Positions 37,502 to 48,000 of a stretch of 64,000 nucleotides of DNA are shown one piece after another. The DNA comes from Oikopleura dioica (Eukaryota > Chordata > Appendicularia > Copelata > Oikopleuridae), in assembly GCA_907165135.1 (NCBI GenBank), contig OU015566.1:11578157-11642156 (forward strand). The letters are read 5' to 3'. The translations under genes and the position numbers were made by a program. Position 1 is the stretch's first letter, and every line of letters begins with the position of its first letter. The notes beneath the pieces were generated by a model that saw only the letters and a program-made list of their open reading frames with translations, was not told the DNA's origin and searched no databases.

Positions 37502-37958
37502 GGCTATTTTTTTATAATCAGATTCTATTTTAATAAAACTTTAATTTATTTTCTTTACTTTGAAACGTTACTTTACGACTGGCGAAGTGGGGTCCGTTTC
37601 ACTTTACTTTGCTTTACTTTAGAAAACGAAAAGTGAAGTCTACTTTGCTTCACTTTACTTTAAGATTGTGACGGTGGGTTTTAATTCACTTTACTTTACT
37701 TTAAGATCAATGTTTTCACTTTTACTTCACTTTACTTTACTTTAAAATGGCCGAGGCAATTTTCACTTTACTTTACTTTAGAAAATTTTAAAGTAGATTT
37801 TTTGACACTACTTTACTTTATGGCAAAGTAAAGTATTTTCCAACTCTGCTTGCGCCTGTTGTGGTATACCACAGAAAAAACAGTGCCACAAGAAAGACAG
37901 TGTCACAGGAGCACCCTCCACGTAACATCTTACTCTTTTCTGGAATAACTTACTTCAG

Positions 37959-40080
37959 TTTATCGACAAACATTTGGAATCAGTTTCGGGGAAATATGTG
38001 GACATGGAGTTTTTACAACGGAAATAGATCAAGACTTTGCAATAGACAAGCATGGAGTTTTTATTTGTCATACTAATGGATTCGAAAAATGCAGGGTTAT
38101 TTTTCCACACTCCCCAAAAACTCTCTACTCATGGTTTTCAGATAATACACTTATATTTTTAGAAAATCAATTGTTCCTCGATTATTAATTGATTTCTCAA
38201 AGCCTACAAAAAGCCAGCCGCTGAGGTTCCATCGTTCAGAAAAGGCATAGACGGCTCGGAAGTGAGCACTTATACTTTCCAAGGACGTTTTGTAAGTAAC
38301 TTTGGTCAATGTATAGGAAACTCGATGAAAAATGAGCTTTTTTGGGCTTAGTAGGGAGGGAGTATAATAGAGTTTTTGAAAGCCCAGAAGCTGGGGATCA
38401 TTTTGACTATTGATAGTCAGGGGTTTAACATATGCCCTGGGGCACTTTTGGCCTTCCGAAGGGCCAAATATCTGGTACTCTCAGGATAGGGGACCGTAAC
38501 TTCTAGTATCCCGGGTCTGTGGTAATAAAACCCATACTGGGTTGTAGAGTAGGCTCTGACGATTCAGAATATGTGTCAAAAACCATCGTTAGGCCCACTC
38601 TGGAGGGCGCTAGAGGCTCTAGAACTTAAGGAAGATGGCCGAAAATCCGCACTCTTGGTCCCAAAAAGTGCGAAACTGTTATTTCCTTCGAATGAAAAAC
38701 GTTTAAGGACATTTTTTATCGATAAAAATATGTAAGAAAAGTATTTCTGGGTCATATGAGATATTCCGGGGCGAGTTCCTACGAAAATCTCTTTTTTTGT
38801 AAAATATGACCCCAAATGACCTTCAATGACCCCAAAATACTTTTTCATATATAAATATCGGTTTAAAACGTCCTTAAACGTTTTTCATTCGAAGGAAATA
38901 ACAGTTTCGCACTTTTTGGGACCAAGAGTGCGGATTTTCGGCCATCTTCCTTAAGTTCTAGAGCCTCTAGCGCCCTCCAGAGTGGGCCTAACGATGGTTT
39001 TTGACATTATTATTCTGAATCGTCAGAGCCTACTCTACAACCCAGTATGGGTTTTATTACCACAGACCCGGGATACTAGAAGTTACGGTCCCCTATCCTG
39101 AGAGTACCAGATATTTGGCCCTTCGGAAGGCCAAAAGTGCCCCAGGGCATATGTTAAACCCCTGACTATCAATAGTCAAAATGATCCCCAGCTTCTGGGC
39201 TTTCAAAACTCTATTATACTCCCTCCCTACTAAGCCCAAAAAAAAGCTCATTTTTAATCGAGTTTCCCTATCAATGTAACTACTACTGTATTCTAACTAT
39301 GTAACTAAGCATTATGCTTTGGGATTTTCACGGAAAGGCGTAATTTTTTATGCTTGTTCGTTTTCAGACGATTCTCTCACAACAAATGGGTACTGGAGTA
39401 AGTGGCCTTTACTCAAGTGAGTTCGAACCAAACATAAAGAATCGAAGATCTGGGTCACTTATTCGTGGAAATTGGAAAGATAATTACTATCAAATTTCAT
39501 ATTCGAAACGATCGGAAATAAATAGTTTTTGCCTAACAACTTATATTTTGTTGGCATTGTTCCTGACTCATATGGAGTCACGATCATTATGAACGACAGG
39601 GACCCGCAAAGAACAATAGCTGTGATGGACAAATATGCCACAAATTTTTATGTTTCAAGACTAGGTAGATATATCGAATAGATATCGAATTGTAACGTCT
39701 TTATATTTAACTATAAGTGGATAACATATTGGTTGATCTTGCCGTTTTCAAATCAACTCATCGTTTTGGATGGGCCAGTTTCAGTTCCTTTATTCATATC
39801 GGCAGGTAAACATAAAAACCTATACAAAAATTGGTAAGAATATAAATCATGGCTTAGACGATTCTTTATTGTCCAACAACAATATTTCTGCCGCGACTGT
39901 CAAGGAAGAATGGCAGACTGCATGTTCCACAACTGTAGACCTTACAACCCAAGCGATTTTGTTCAAAAAATGTTAGAAATATCATGGATAGAAGGTACAT
40001 TTACCAAAAGAGAATTCCGCGATGTTGGTGATCTTTCACTGAATGAAATTCGATTTTTGTGGCCAAAAATTTTGGGCTAA
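37959..40080 (+). CDS. Cysteine-containing lineage-specific protein, 6 exons (5' end and exon 1-2 join uncertain)
   Basis: Exons: 37959 to about 38175; about 38203-38293 (KKPAAEVPSFRKG, GT donor); 39368-39478; 39526-39664; 39718-39805; 39858-40080. The last four join perfectly in phase. The intron between 39478 and 39526 has GA at its donor (AAA|gataat) and AATAG at its acceptor; no GT option restores the frame. Motifs are GVTIIMNDRDPQRTIAVMDK, and CRDCQGRMADC near the end. No family recognised. A 957-bp foldback element lies in the intron 38294-39367. The exons may belong to one gene with 33073-33967, divided by the hAT insertion. Confidence 0.55.
38314..39270. mobile_element. Foldback element, 957 bp, 8-bp target duplication
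   Basis: Arms 38314-38709 and 38870-39270 are almost perfect inverted copies (about 395 bp each) around a 160-bp loop. The ends are TAGGAAACTCGAT on the left and the complement of TAGGGAAACTCGAT on the right. Both sides are flanked by TCAATGTA (38306-38313 and 39271-39278). No coding capacity. Few differences between arms suggest recent origin. Confidence 0.92.
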
Positions 40081-40368
40081 AACTGCAATCAAATTAAATT
40101 ATTTTCTAATCATAATAAATCAAAGTTGATGAGTCTTCGGTGATTGAGACAGCTGAATGTGTTTGTCTTTTCAGGCCACAGTGGCACTATAAAAATCACT
40201 TGAATTTATCATTGACCAAATTGAGTTAGGATGTGACGTGGAGCAAAAGTGTCAAGATTTTCCATGAGAAAATTCAACAGTAAATTTGCTCAGAAATTGA
40301 TTTTCTTGTAATTTGTTTTCAAAACACTGTCTATGGAATTCGTCTCAAGGTTAACCTTACGACGCCAA

Positions 40369-41000
40369 GTGTGTCATATATGACACCAAGAGTTTCAAAC
40401 GCCCGTAACTCATTTGTAACATGGTCTGAGAATTTCGCTGACCCCCCTTTATGCCCCTACTTTTCGCTAAGCTTTCACGTGGTATCAACTTTATGGGCGC
40501 TGCTTCGCTAGAAATGGATGAGAATAGCGAATTTCGCTTCGCTACTAGTGTGTCGTATATGACACACGAATTCATTGAAAATGTGTCATATATGACACAT
40601 TGTCGTCGGTAGGACTTTTTTCCGCCGGAGAAGAAATTGAATTTTTGGGTTGTGGGTCGGGTTTGGGTATCTGTCTGGGTCTAAGTTCCGTCCCAGATTC
40701 TGATTTTGGCTAAAGCTTGTATTTAGACCGGAGTTCGGCCTATGAAATGGCCTCTAGAAGGCGGTAGAGGCGATGTGTCATATACGACACATTGTCGTCG
40801 GTAGGATATATTCCGCCGGCAAAATTATACATTTTTTCGGGGATTTCGGTTCGAGTTCGGGTTAGAGTTGAGGCTTGAATTTTGTTTCAGAGTTTAATTT
40901 TGGTTCCAATGTGGCATAATACCCTTCTTTGACTTCTATAATCGCCTCTAGAGGGCAGTAAAGGCAATGTGTCATATACGACACATTGTCGTCGTAGGGG
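40369..41000. repeat. Tandem repeat (about 193 bp period) headed by a TGTGTCATATATGACACA palindrome
   Basis: Five copies of a TGTGTCATATAyGACACA-type palindrome occur near 40369, 40550, 40581, 40773 and 40967. The last three are followed by ATTGTCGTCG and separated by about 193 bp of diverged repeat containing a degenerate CCTCTAGA.GGC.GTA.AGGC box just upstream of each palindrome. Confidence 0.85.
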
Positions 41001-41404
41001 GAAATTCTCGTTTGTCGTCGTAAGGTTAAGGTCTTTTATCAATCGTCATTCTGCATCAATCATTCTTCTCTTATCAGCCCCCGTTTGTCAGCGAGACAGC
41101 AAGCGTCTTTGTCTTGAGTTTATGGTATGCAATCATGCGTCAGCTAATCTCAATTCTTGCTCAATCGTTGATCCCCACCCATGATCATTACCTGATCCTC
41201 TCAGCACCCGCCGCGAACTTGGGCGCTAATTCAACCAATTACCCCTTCACCGGACAATCTGATTCGAGCTTCAAACTTTTAAAAGAGCACAAAAACAGAG
41301 AATCAAAGCTTGGAATCAAGGAAGAAAACCTCCTCTATAATTTCGACGATATCGGTATTTAAATGATACAAAATCATAGAAAAAAGGTTGTCTTGACAAA
41401 TTTA

Positions 41405-41458
41405 AGCCGCGCTATGCGCGGCTAGTTTCTGATTCAGCTCGAAGCCGCAAGCGGCTTC
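41405..41458. repeat. Two adjacent GC-rich hairpins
   Basis: AGCCGCGC/TATGC/GCGGCT at 41405-41423 and GAAGCCGC/AA/GCGGCTTC at 41441-41458, each followed by a copy ending CTGATTCAG. They stand out in AT-rich surroundings. Function unknown. Confidence 0.7.
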
Positions 41459-44400
41459 TTGGTTTTACTGATTCAGTATTTCTGTAGCAAGCGAATATGA
41501 TTAACATGCCACTATATCAGTGAAAAGTAACACTTACTGAAGCAACAGTATTTGCATAGCATGACAGAATAAAAAGTAAAATATTGACAGTGCAGGTGAC
41601 GTCGAGCAGGTCCCTGCGCTCGGCTGAATCAAAGGGCCCACGAACGAAGAATAGCAAAGAAAGAGAGAGAGTAGTGATTCACCGCCGCCGATCGAGTAGA
41701 GGTCCATTCAGTGGTGAAAGTTTCAAAAGAGAGAAAACATTTTCTTCGAAGCACTTGAATTTTTGTAAAGAAAAAAATCGAAATTCTATTGATTCAAGAG
41801 CTAAAAATGCGTAGAACTACAATCATTCCCTTTTTCAGCGCGAACTTCAATATTTAACCGTCAAACAATAGATCCCGCTTACCGATCAAGCAGTCTGAAA
41901 TTACAGCTTCAAATCTCCAGATAGAAAGATAGAGAAACGAAAGAAAGCCGAAGGTCAAAATATTTAGCGGCAGCTGGTGTTTTCAATTAATTTTAAGAAC
42001 GAGGCGTTTTTACGGACTTTTTCGTTTTGTCCCGGAGATTACGGTTTTGTTGTTTTTTTTCGGTGAAAAGCTGGGTTTTTTCTCGGCACCCGGAATGAAA
42101 ACGGAGAAAGAGGAAAAAAGAAGCGACACGAGAAAAATTTCAAGGGAGTAGTAAACGTTTTATGGCGTGGAATTTGGACCTTCATCAAATTTCAAAGAGA
42201 ATATGACGGAATTTTAAGCAATTAAAGTCATGAAAAAGAATAATTTCATCAATATTTTCGGCAAAAATTCGGGTCTAGGAATTTTAAATCGTAAAAAACA
42301 CTAAGATCAATAATTATTGATGATTGTTTTTCTTGATCATAATTCAATAGAGCTTCCGTTATTTATTCCTATTCACGATGAATTGGTTTTATCTTATTTA
42401 TAAAAAAGGCGTCTGAGAGACCCGCTGTCTGTCGCTGATTGTCTGTCAGTAATTGTTGTCGAGGTTTGATTGAATTAAATCAAAGAAACAGGGGATTAGT
42501 GCTCCCAAAAATATAATATCGAGACAGAGCAACCGAGGGCCAGGGCTGCCTGGGTGAAAGGGCATTTCTTTGTCGCCCGCGGAGCTCCCGTCACGTACGA
42601 CAAATTCTAAACTCTTGTTCGCACTCGACTTCTTACAGAAACAAAGACTCAAAATTACAGATTTCGTTGAAAAATTATTTTGACAGAATTAAAAAGATAG
42701 CAAGAGAATGCGGTGAACGGACAAAATGAGCGGCATTTAGCCCAAAATGGCCGAGTAATTACTGAGCACTACTAGTGAGTCAGGCAGAGATTTTGTCTTC
42801 TGTGTTTGTTTAGGCCGATTTTTTCAGTGAACTTTCAATCTGAAAAGAGAGAGAAGTTATTGTGATGTTTAGAAAAAACAACTGGTCAAGGAGGAGGATC
42901 GTTTAAGTGTTTGGGTTAGAGAGGAAGCAAAAGGCCACTCTTCGGATTAGCCAAGCGGCAATTGAAATTTTTCAAAAGCAAAATATTTTTATTCTATTTT
43001 TTAATTTATAAATTTGGATTTTTGTATTCTGGTTTGAGCGATTTCGAACTTGAGCGCAACGAAAACCAGGGCGTATTTTTAATTTTTGATGGGTTCTCCT
43101 TTTGATCACTTTCCAGCGCGCGCGGATGGAAAAAAGGGATGAGCTCAGGTGAAGATTTGAGGCGCTTATCACTCCTTCAAAAGAGAAATGAGCACTTTCG
43201 AATCACTACGAATCTGTGTTCTACGAACACTTTTATGATATTTATATTTTTAATAGAGATTAACGAAGAAAACGAAATTGGGTGAAATCAACGAAGAGAA
43301 CTTTTTTTATCAGGGATTGAATTCGTTTTTTTTTTGTTCTAAAAATAGTTTCGACTCGTCTTTTTTCGCTAAATTCAAGTAGGATTTTATTTCTTTGAAT
43401 TCGAAAATAGATATTTTTCGCTTTGAAAAAGGGATTTTGAAAACTCTGATCGTCTGAAAAGCTCGTGAAAAAAATCAAATTCCTCTGTGTTATTATAATA
43501 AGGAAGTGAACCGGGAAACTGCATTTTTATGGCTTTAGCTGCAAAATGCGACGAGCTGGGCTCATGGTCGTTTCATTCTTTTCTTAGCGCGCATTTTACA
43601 ACCGCACATGCGTAAAGCCGCCTCAATTCAAAACGCCGCAATTGAACTTTTTTGATTTATCTCCCCCTACTCATGTCCTAGAGCTTTATTTTTAATTGAA
43701 AAGAAAAAGAACGGAAGATTAGCTTAGGAAAACCAGCAGAAACGGGTTAAATTTCGGTCGTAAAATTTCAAACGAGAGAAAAAACGGGCGACGTCAGAAT
43801 GCTTTTTTACCCTTCAAGATTAGCTCGAGGATCTGACGGGATCTTCCTGTCACTCATCCTGTATTTACTTGTCCTATTCAGAAAGGGAAGCGTCCAAAAG
43901 GTCGACCTTTTATAAAAACGCGTCGTTATATTTTCTTCCTTATTTCTATACTCCCTAATAAGCCGCATCCGGTCCTACATTTTTTTTCGACAAAACAGAG
44001 AAACCTTCAAGTACAGTCAGATCCGTTTTTAGTCTTATTTAAACTATTAGAAGAAGATTCTATTATTCAATTTTAAAGCAAACTGCTCCTTCTCATAATT
44101 AAATTCTTTTGAACCCAGTTTGCTTTCAGTGGGCTGCCGAAGTGACGCTACTGTAGTAACACAGTGAGCCCTGTGCTGTGCAGTACTCGAATTTGATAAT
44201 GAACACGCCCGAGGGCGAGCCACTGTTCTACGAGAGCACCCATCGACGTGACAAAACCACGAAGACCGTGGGAACATTTTTAAGCGTTTTTTTTATTTTT
44301 GAATTATTTTTTTTTAATTCTGAAAACTGATTGAAAGAGAGAATCTGACGAAAATATTAACAGCCTTCGTAATCAACATCCTGATTTATATTTATAAAGC

Positions 44401-45097
44401 TAATTTTGAAGAAAAAGCCGTAAACTTCTAAAAACTAATATTTTTGAGAAAATTCTAGCGCGTAGCTTCTCTTATCTCATACTCACGTTAGGGCGTAAAA
44501 TTTACAAAAGGGAGTTCTAAACTCATTTTCCCTGTTCCGTGCTGCGGATTTACGGCGGATTTTGTGAAATTTTAGCGTGACGTCAACCGTTTCCTAAACT
44601 CGCTGCCATTTCATAATCCTGCTGATACTGTAATTTACTTCGGGGGTACAGCAGCTCTTGTTTGAATACTTTTTCTATAGCCGTTTTCTTTTTATTTATT
44701 TATTGCTTTTATAGAGGTTGATCTATCTGTAGATCTTTTGATTACATAACTAGTTGTGTTTATTTGAAAGTCGGAGAAATAACTGTATTCCCGGAAAAAC
44801 AACCCTTTTCACACAATCACGCGATTTTTAAACATCCTCCGAATGAACCCCTCTTTTTCTCAGCCCCTCTCTGCTCCCTTTTTCCCCTTATTTCCTGTGC
44901 CGGGTACTTATAAAAATCATGAAATCAAAATAACGCTGACGCTTTTCAGACTTGTATGAAATTGTGAGATCGTTTCAAATTTCAAACCGACAGTTCAAAA
45001 ACACAAAAAAAACAGAGAGAGATTTCAATCAAGAGATTTTCGCAGAACGAAGATAGAAAAACTTTGAACAAAGAAAGAAAAAACTCAACTTGCAAAG
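41459..45097. other. 3.6 kb non-coding, upstream of ERM
   Basis: No supported exon; the short frames at 41584, 42446, 42972, 43260 and 44047 have no motifs or splice partners. The ERM 5' UTR, purine-rich, occupies roughly 44950-45097, so the ERM promoter should be near 44.9 kb. Confidence 0.45.
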
Positions 45098-48000
45098 ATG
45101 GGCAAAAAGGTATGGCGACGTTTAAGGGTGTCGTAACAAGTTAAAAATAATCGAGCTTTTCAAAAAATTGCCTATCTTCCCTTTTATAGGAATTCCTTCT
45201 TAGGGATCGTTGAATTCAAAGACGCAATTTTTGAAAAGCTCAGATTTGCCGGTCGGATTTTTGTTTTTCCAGAAGAGTAAGAGACCTTGAAACGAGCTAG
45301 TCGAATCATGCTCAAAAATAGTAAAGCTCTTTTAACTTTTCTCTCGCAGTTGAGAAATCAGAGACAATATGAGTTGGAATAATGATAATTACGATGAGTA
45401 CGTAAGCGGCCATGTGGCTGATACTGGCAGCTCTATGCCAAGAAAATCAGTAGTCGAGTCTCTTATGGGCTCGTATGATTTTAACCAGTCGCGGGAGGAG
45501 GTAAATGCCGTTACAGTAGGGGACGTAGAGACCATAAAAACCCAGCATGCGAAAGCAAAATATAATCCGATCGGCAAATTCCTTTGATGTTATGTTTATT
45601 TTAACATGATCAAAGTGGTGTTAAAAACATTAACTTCCTACAGAAAGGCGCTATTATAAGACCATGCATGGTCCAATAATGACCCGTTTCTGTTAATAAA
45701 GATTGAAATTTGAATTGCTTGGACTTACAGATCTACTTACAGGACTTTTCACTTGCTTCCTCTACGAAGGAATCTAGCTCCAAAAAATCCAAAATGGTAA
45801 ACACACAAAAATAAACCACTCACAAAATAAAACGAAATAACATTTGCTTCTAAAAATCCAAAAACTTGGAGCATCACCAAATTAATTTTAAAATTATCAA
45901 AAAATAAACGCGCTCATAATTTCACCGCACACTGATTCCATACTCGCACTTTTGCTTATCCCGCTTCACCTTCGCAGATCCAATTGGCAGGCACGTGATG
46001 CCATGAAATGCCATAATTGCTTGTTTAAAAAATGAGCTCAAAAATTGGATCGAACTCCGAACTCTTCCATAACCTGATCTTTTTGAAGAGTAAAGCCTTA
46101 AATCCGCTTCCCTCGAAAAAAAAATCTCAACCACACCTCGACCACGTGATCAGGCCACTTTGCATGATTTATTGAGCCCAGGACGGGGCGGATTATCCAA
46201 AATTGATCCGATCTTCGTCTGGCTTTTGCTTCACGTTTTTTTTTCTTCTTTTCTGAAACACTTTGGAATTCTTTAATTTAGCTCCAGATATGCGTGACCA
46301 CTATGGATGCCGAGCTGGAGTTTGCCATCCAGTCCAGCACAACAGGTTAATCAAAATAATTCTTCAACGGGTTAAAATCCCAAAAACATCTCTTACTATT
46401 CAAGAAAGTTATTCGCGACCTTTAAAAAATCTCTAGGAAAACAACTATTCGACCAAGTAGTAAAAACCATCGGCCTGAGAGAGATCTGGTTCTTCGGCCT
46501 ACAGTACGTCGACTCCAAGGTACAAAAATTATCACTACGTGGCAGCGAGTTAACCAACAGTGATCAATTGATTTCCTCCGCGGGTGTCAGGTCATCCTGG
46601 TGAACTCGACCATTTTTTTCTTCTCTTTCTCTTGTCGGGTCATAAATTCCCACTTCAGGGCTTTATCACGTGGTTGAAGCTGAACAAAAAGGTGAACGCG
46701 CAAGATGTGAAAAAGGAGACGGGGGACAATGCCATTTACAAGTTCAAGTTCAAGGCCAAGTTCTATCCGGAAGATGTCTCCACGGAGCTCATTGAAGAGA
46801 TCACTCAGAAATTGTTCTTCCTTCAAGGTGAAACCCGTTTTTCCTTACAATTATCACACCCTATTATAGTCAAAGAAGCGATTCTTACAGACGATGTGTA
46901 CTGTCCTCCCGAAACTTCAGTCCTACTTGCTAGTTATCAAGTCCAGGCCAAGTTCGGTCCCTTCATCAAAGATGTCCATAACGCTGATTACCTCGACAAC
47001 GAAAGATTACTTCCCGAACGGTAACTCATTAATATTCCAAAAGAAAGCCTAACTTCGCCTCTAGTGTTATCAAACAACATCGAATGAGCAAAGAAGACTG
47101 GCAGGAGCGCATTTCCCAGTGGCACCAAGAACACGGCTCGATGCCGCGGGAAGAGGCAATCATGGAGTACCTCAAAATCGCTCAGGACTTGGAAATGTAC
47201 GGCGTCTCGTACTTTGAAATCACGAACAAGAAGAAGACCTCGTTATACCTCGGCGTCGATGCTCTAGGTAAACATGGGATCCGCGTGTACTGAATACCGG
47301 AATGTTATTCTAGGGCTGAACATTTACGAAAAGAAGGATCAACTCACGCCCAAAATCGGCTTCCCATGGAGCGAGATTAGGAACATCTCCTTTTCGGACA
47401 GAAAGTTTGTGATCAAGCCAATCGACAAGAAAGCGCCCGACTTTACTTTCTGGGTTGAGAGGCTGAGGATAAACAAGAGAATTCTAGCTCTCTGTATGGT
47501 AAGTCCGAAAATGTTTAATTTATCTAAACAAGTCAATTTTCTAGGGCAACCACGAGTTGTACATGAGAAGACGCCAGCCCGACCCAATCGAGGTCCAGCA
47601 AATGCGAGCTAAAGCAGAGGAAGACCGACAAAAACGAGAGCTCGAGAGGTAAAAACCGTAAATTAATTCAAACGCGCTAACCCCTTTACTTTAAAAACTT
47701 ATGCATAATTTCAATGAGACCATGTTTTTAATCAGTTATTAGACAGCGATTTGAGAGCGAGAGAAACCGAGCTCGAGAAGAAGAAGCTGCCAGACTCCAA
47801 CTCGAGAAAGAAAAAGAGGTTTGAACAAATATATTTTACAGAAGAAATTTAAATATCTTTAGGCCCTGAAAGCCCAGCTTCTTGCGACAGAAGAAGAGCG
47901 AAACCGATTCCGAGAGGAAACTCAAGCTTACCAGTCTCAGTTGGATCAGAAAATGAACCAGCTTGCGCAGATGCAGGAGGAGGTGAGGAAGAAGATTATG

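Larger units (their letters stand above)
34200..37848 (+). mobile_element. Complete hAT DNA transposon with 8-bp target duplication
   Basis: The element is 3649 bp. Terminal inverted repeats begin CAGAGTTG and match at about 20 of 21 positions (CAGAGTTG, then T or G, then AAAATACTTTAC). Both flanks carry the same 8 bp, CTTGCGCC, at 34192-34199 and 37849-37856, as expected for hAT insertion. Subterminal regions on both sides (about 34215-34460 and 37550-37835) are dense arrays of TTTACTTTA-type words, possible transposase binding sites. The transposase gene occupies the interior. Confidence 0.95.
34130..37919. mobile_element. Small inverted-repeat element split by the hAT insertion
   Basis: Outside the hAT target duplications, the left flank (34130-34199) and right flank (37849-37919) are inverted copies: GGAGGGTGCTC then TGTG.CAC, with an internal CACTGTCTTTC.TGTGGCAC repeated on both sides. 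Removing the hAT leaves a MITE-like element of about 135 bp. It was therefore present before the hAT arrived. Confidence 0.65.
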
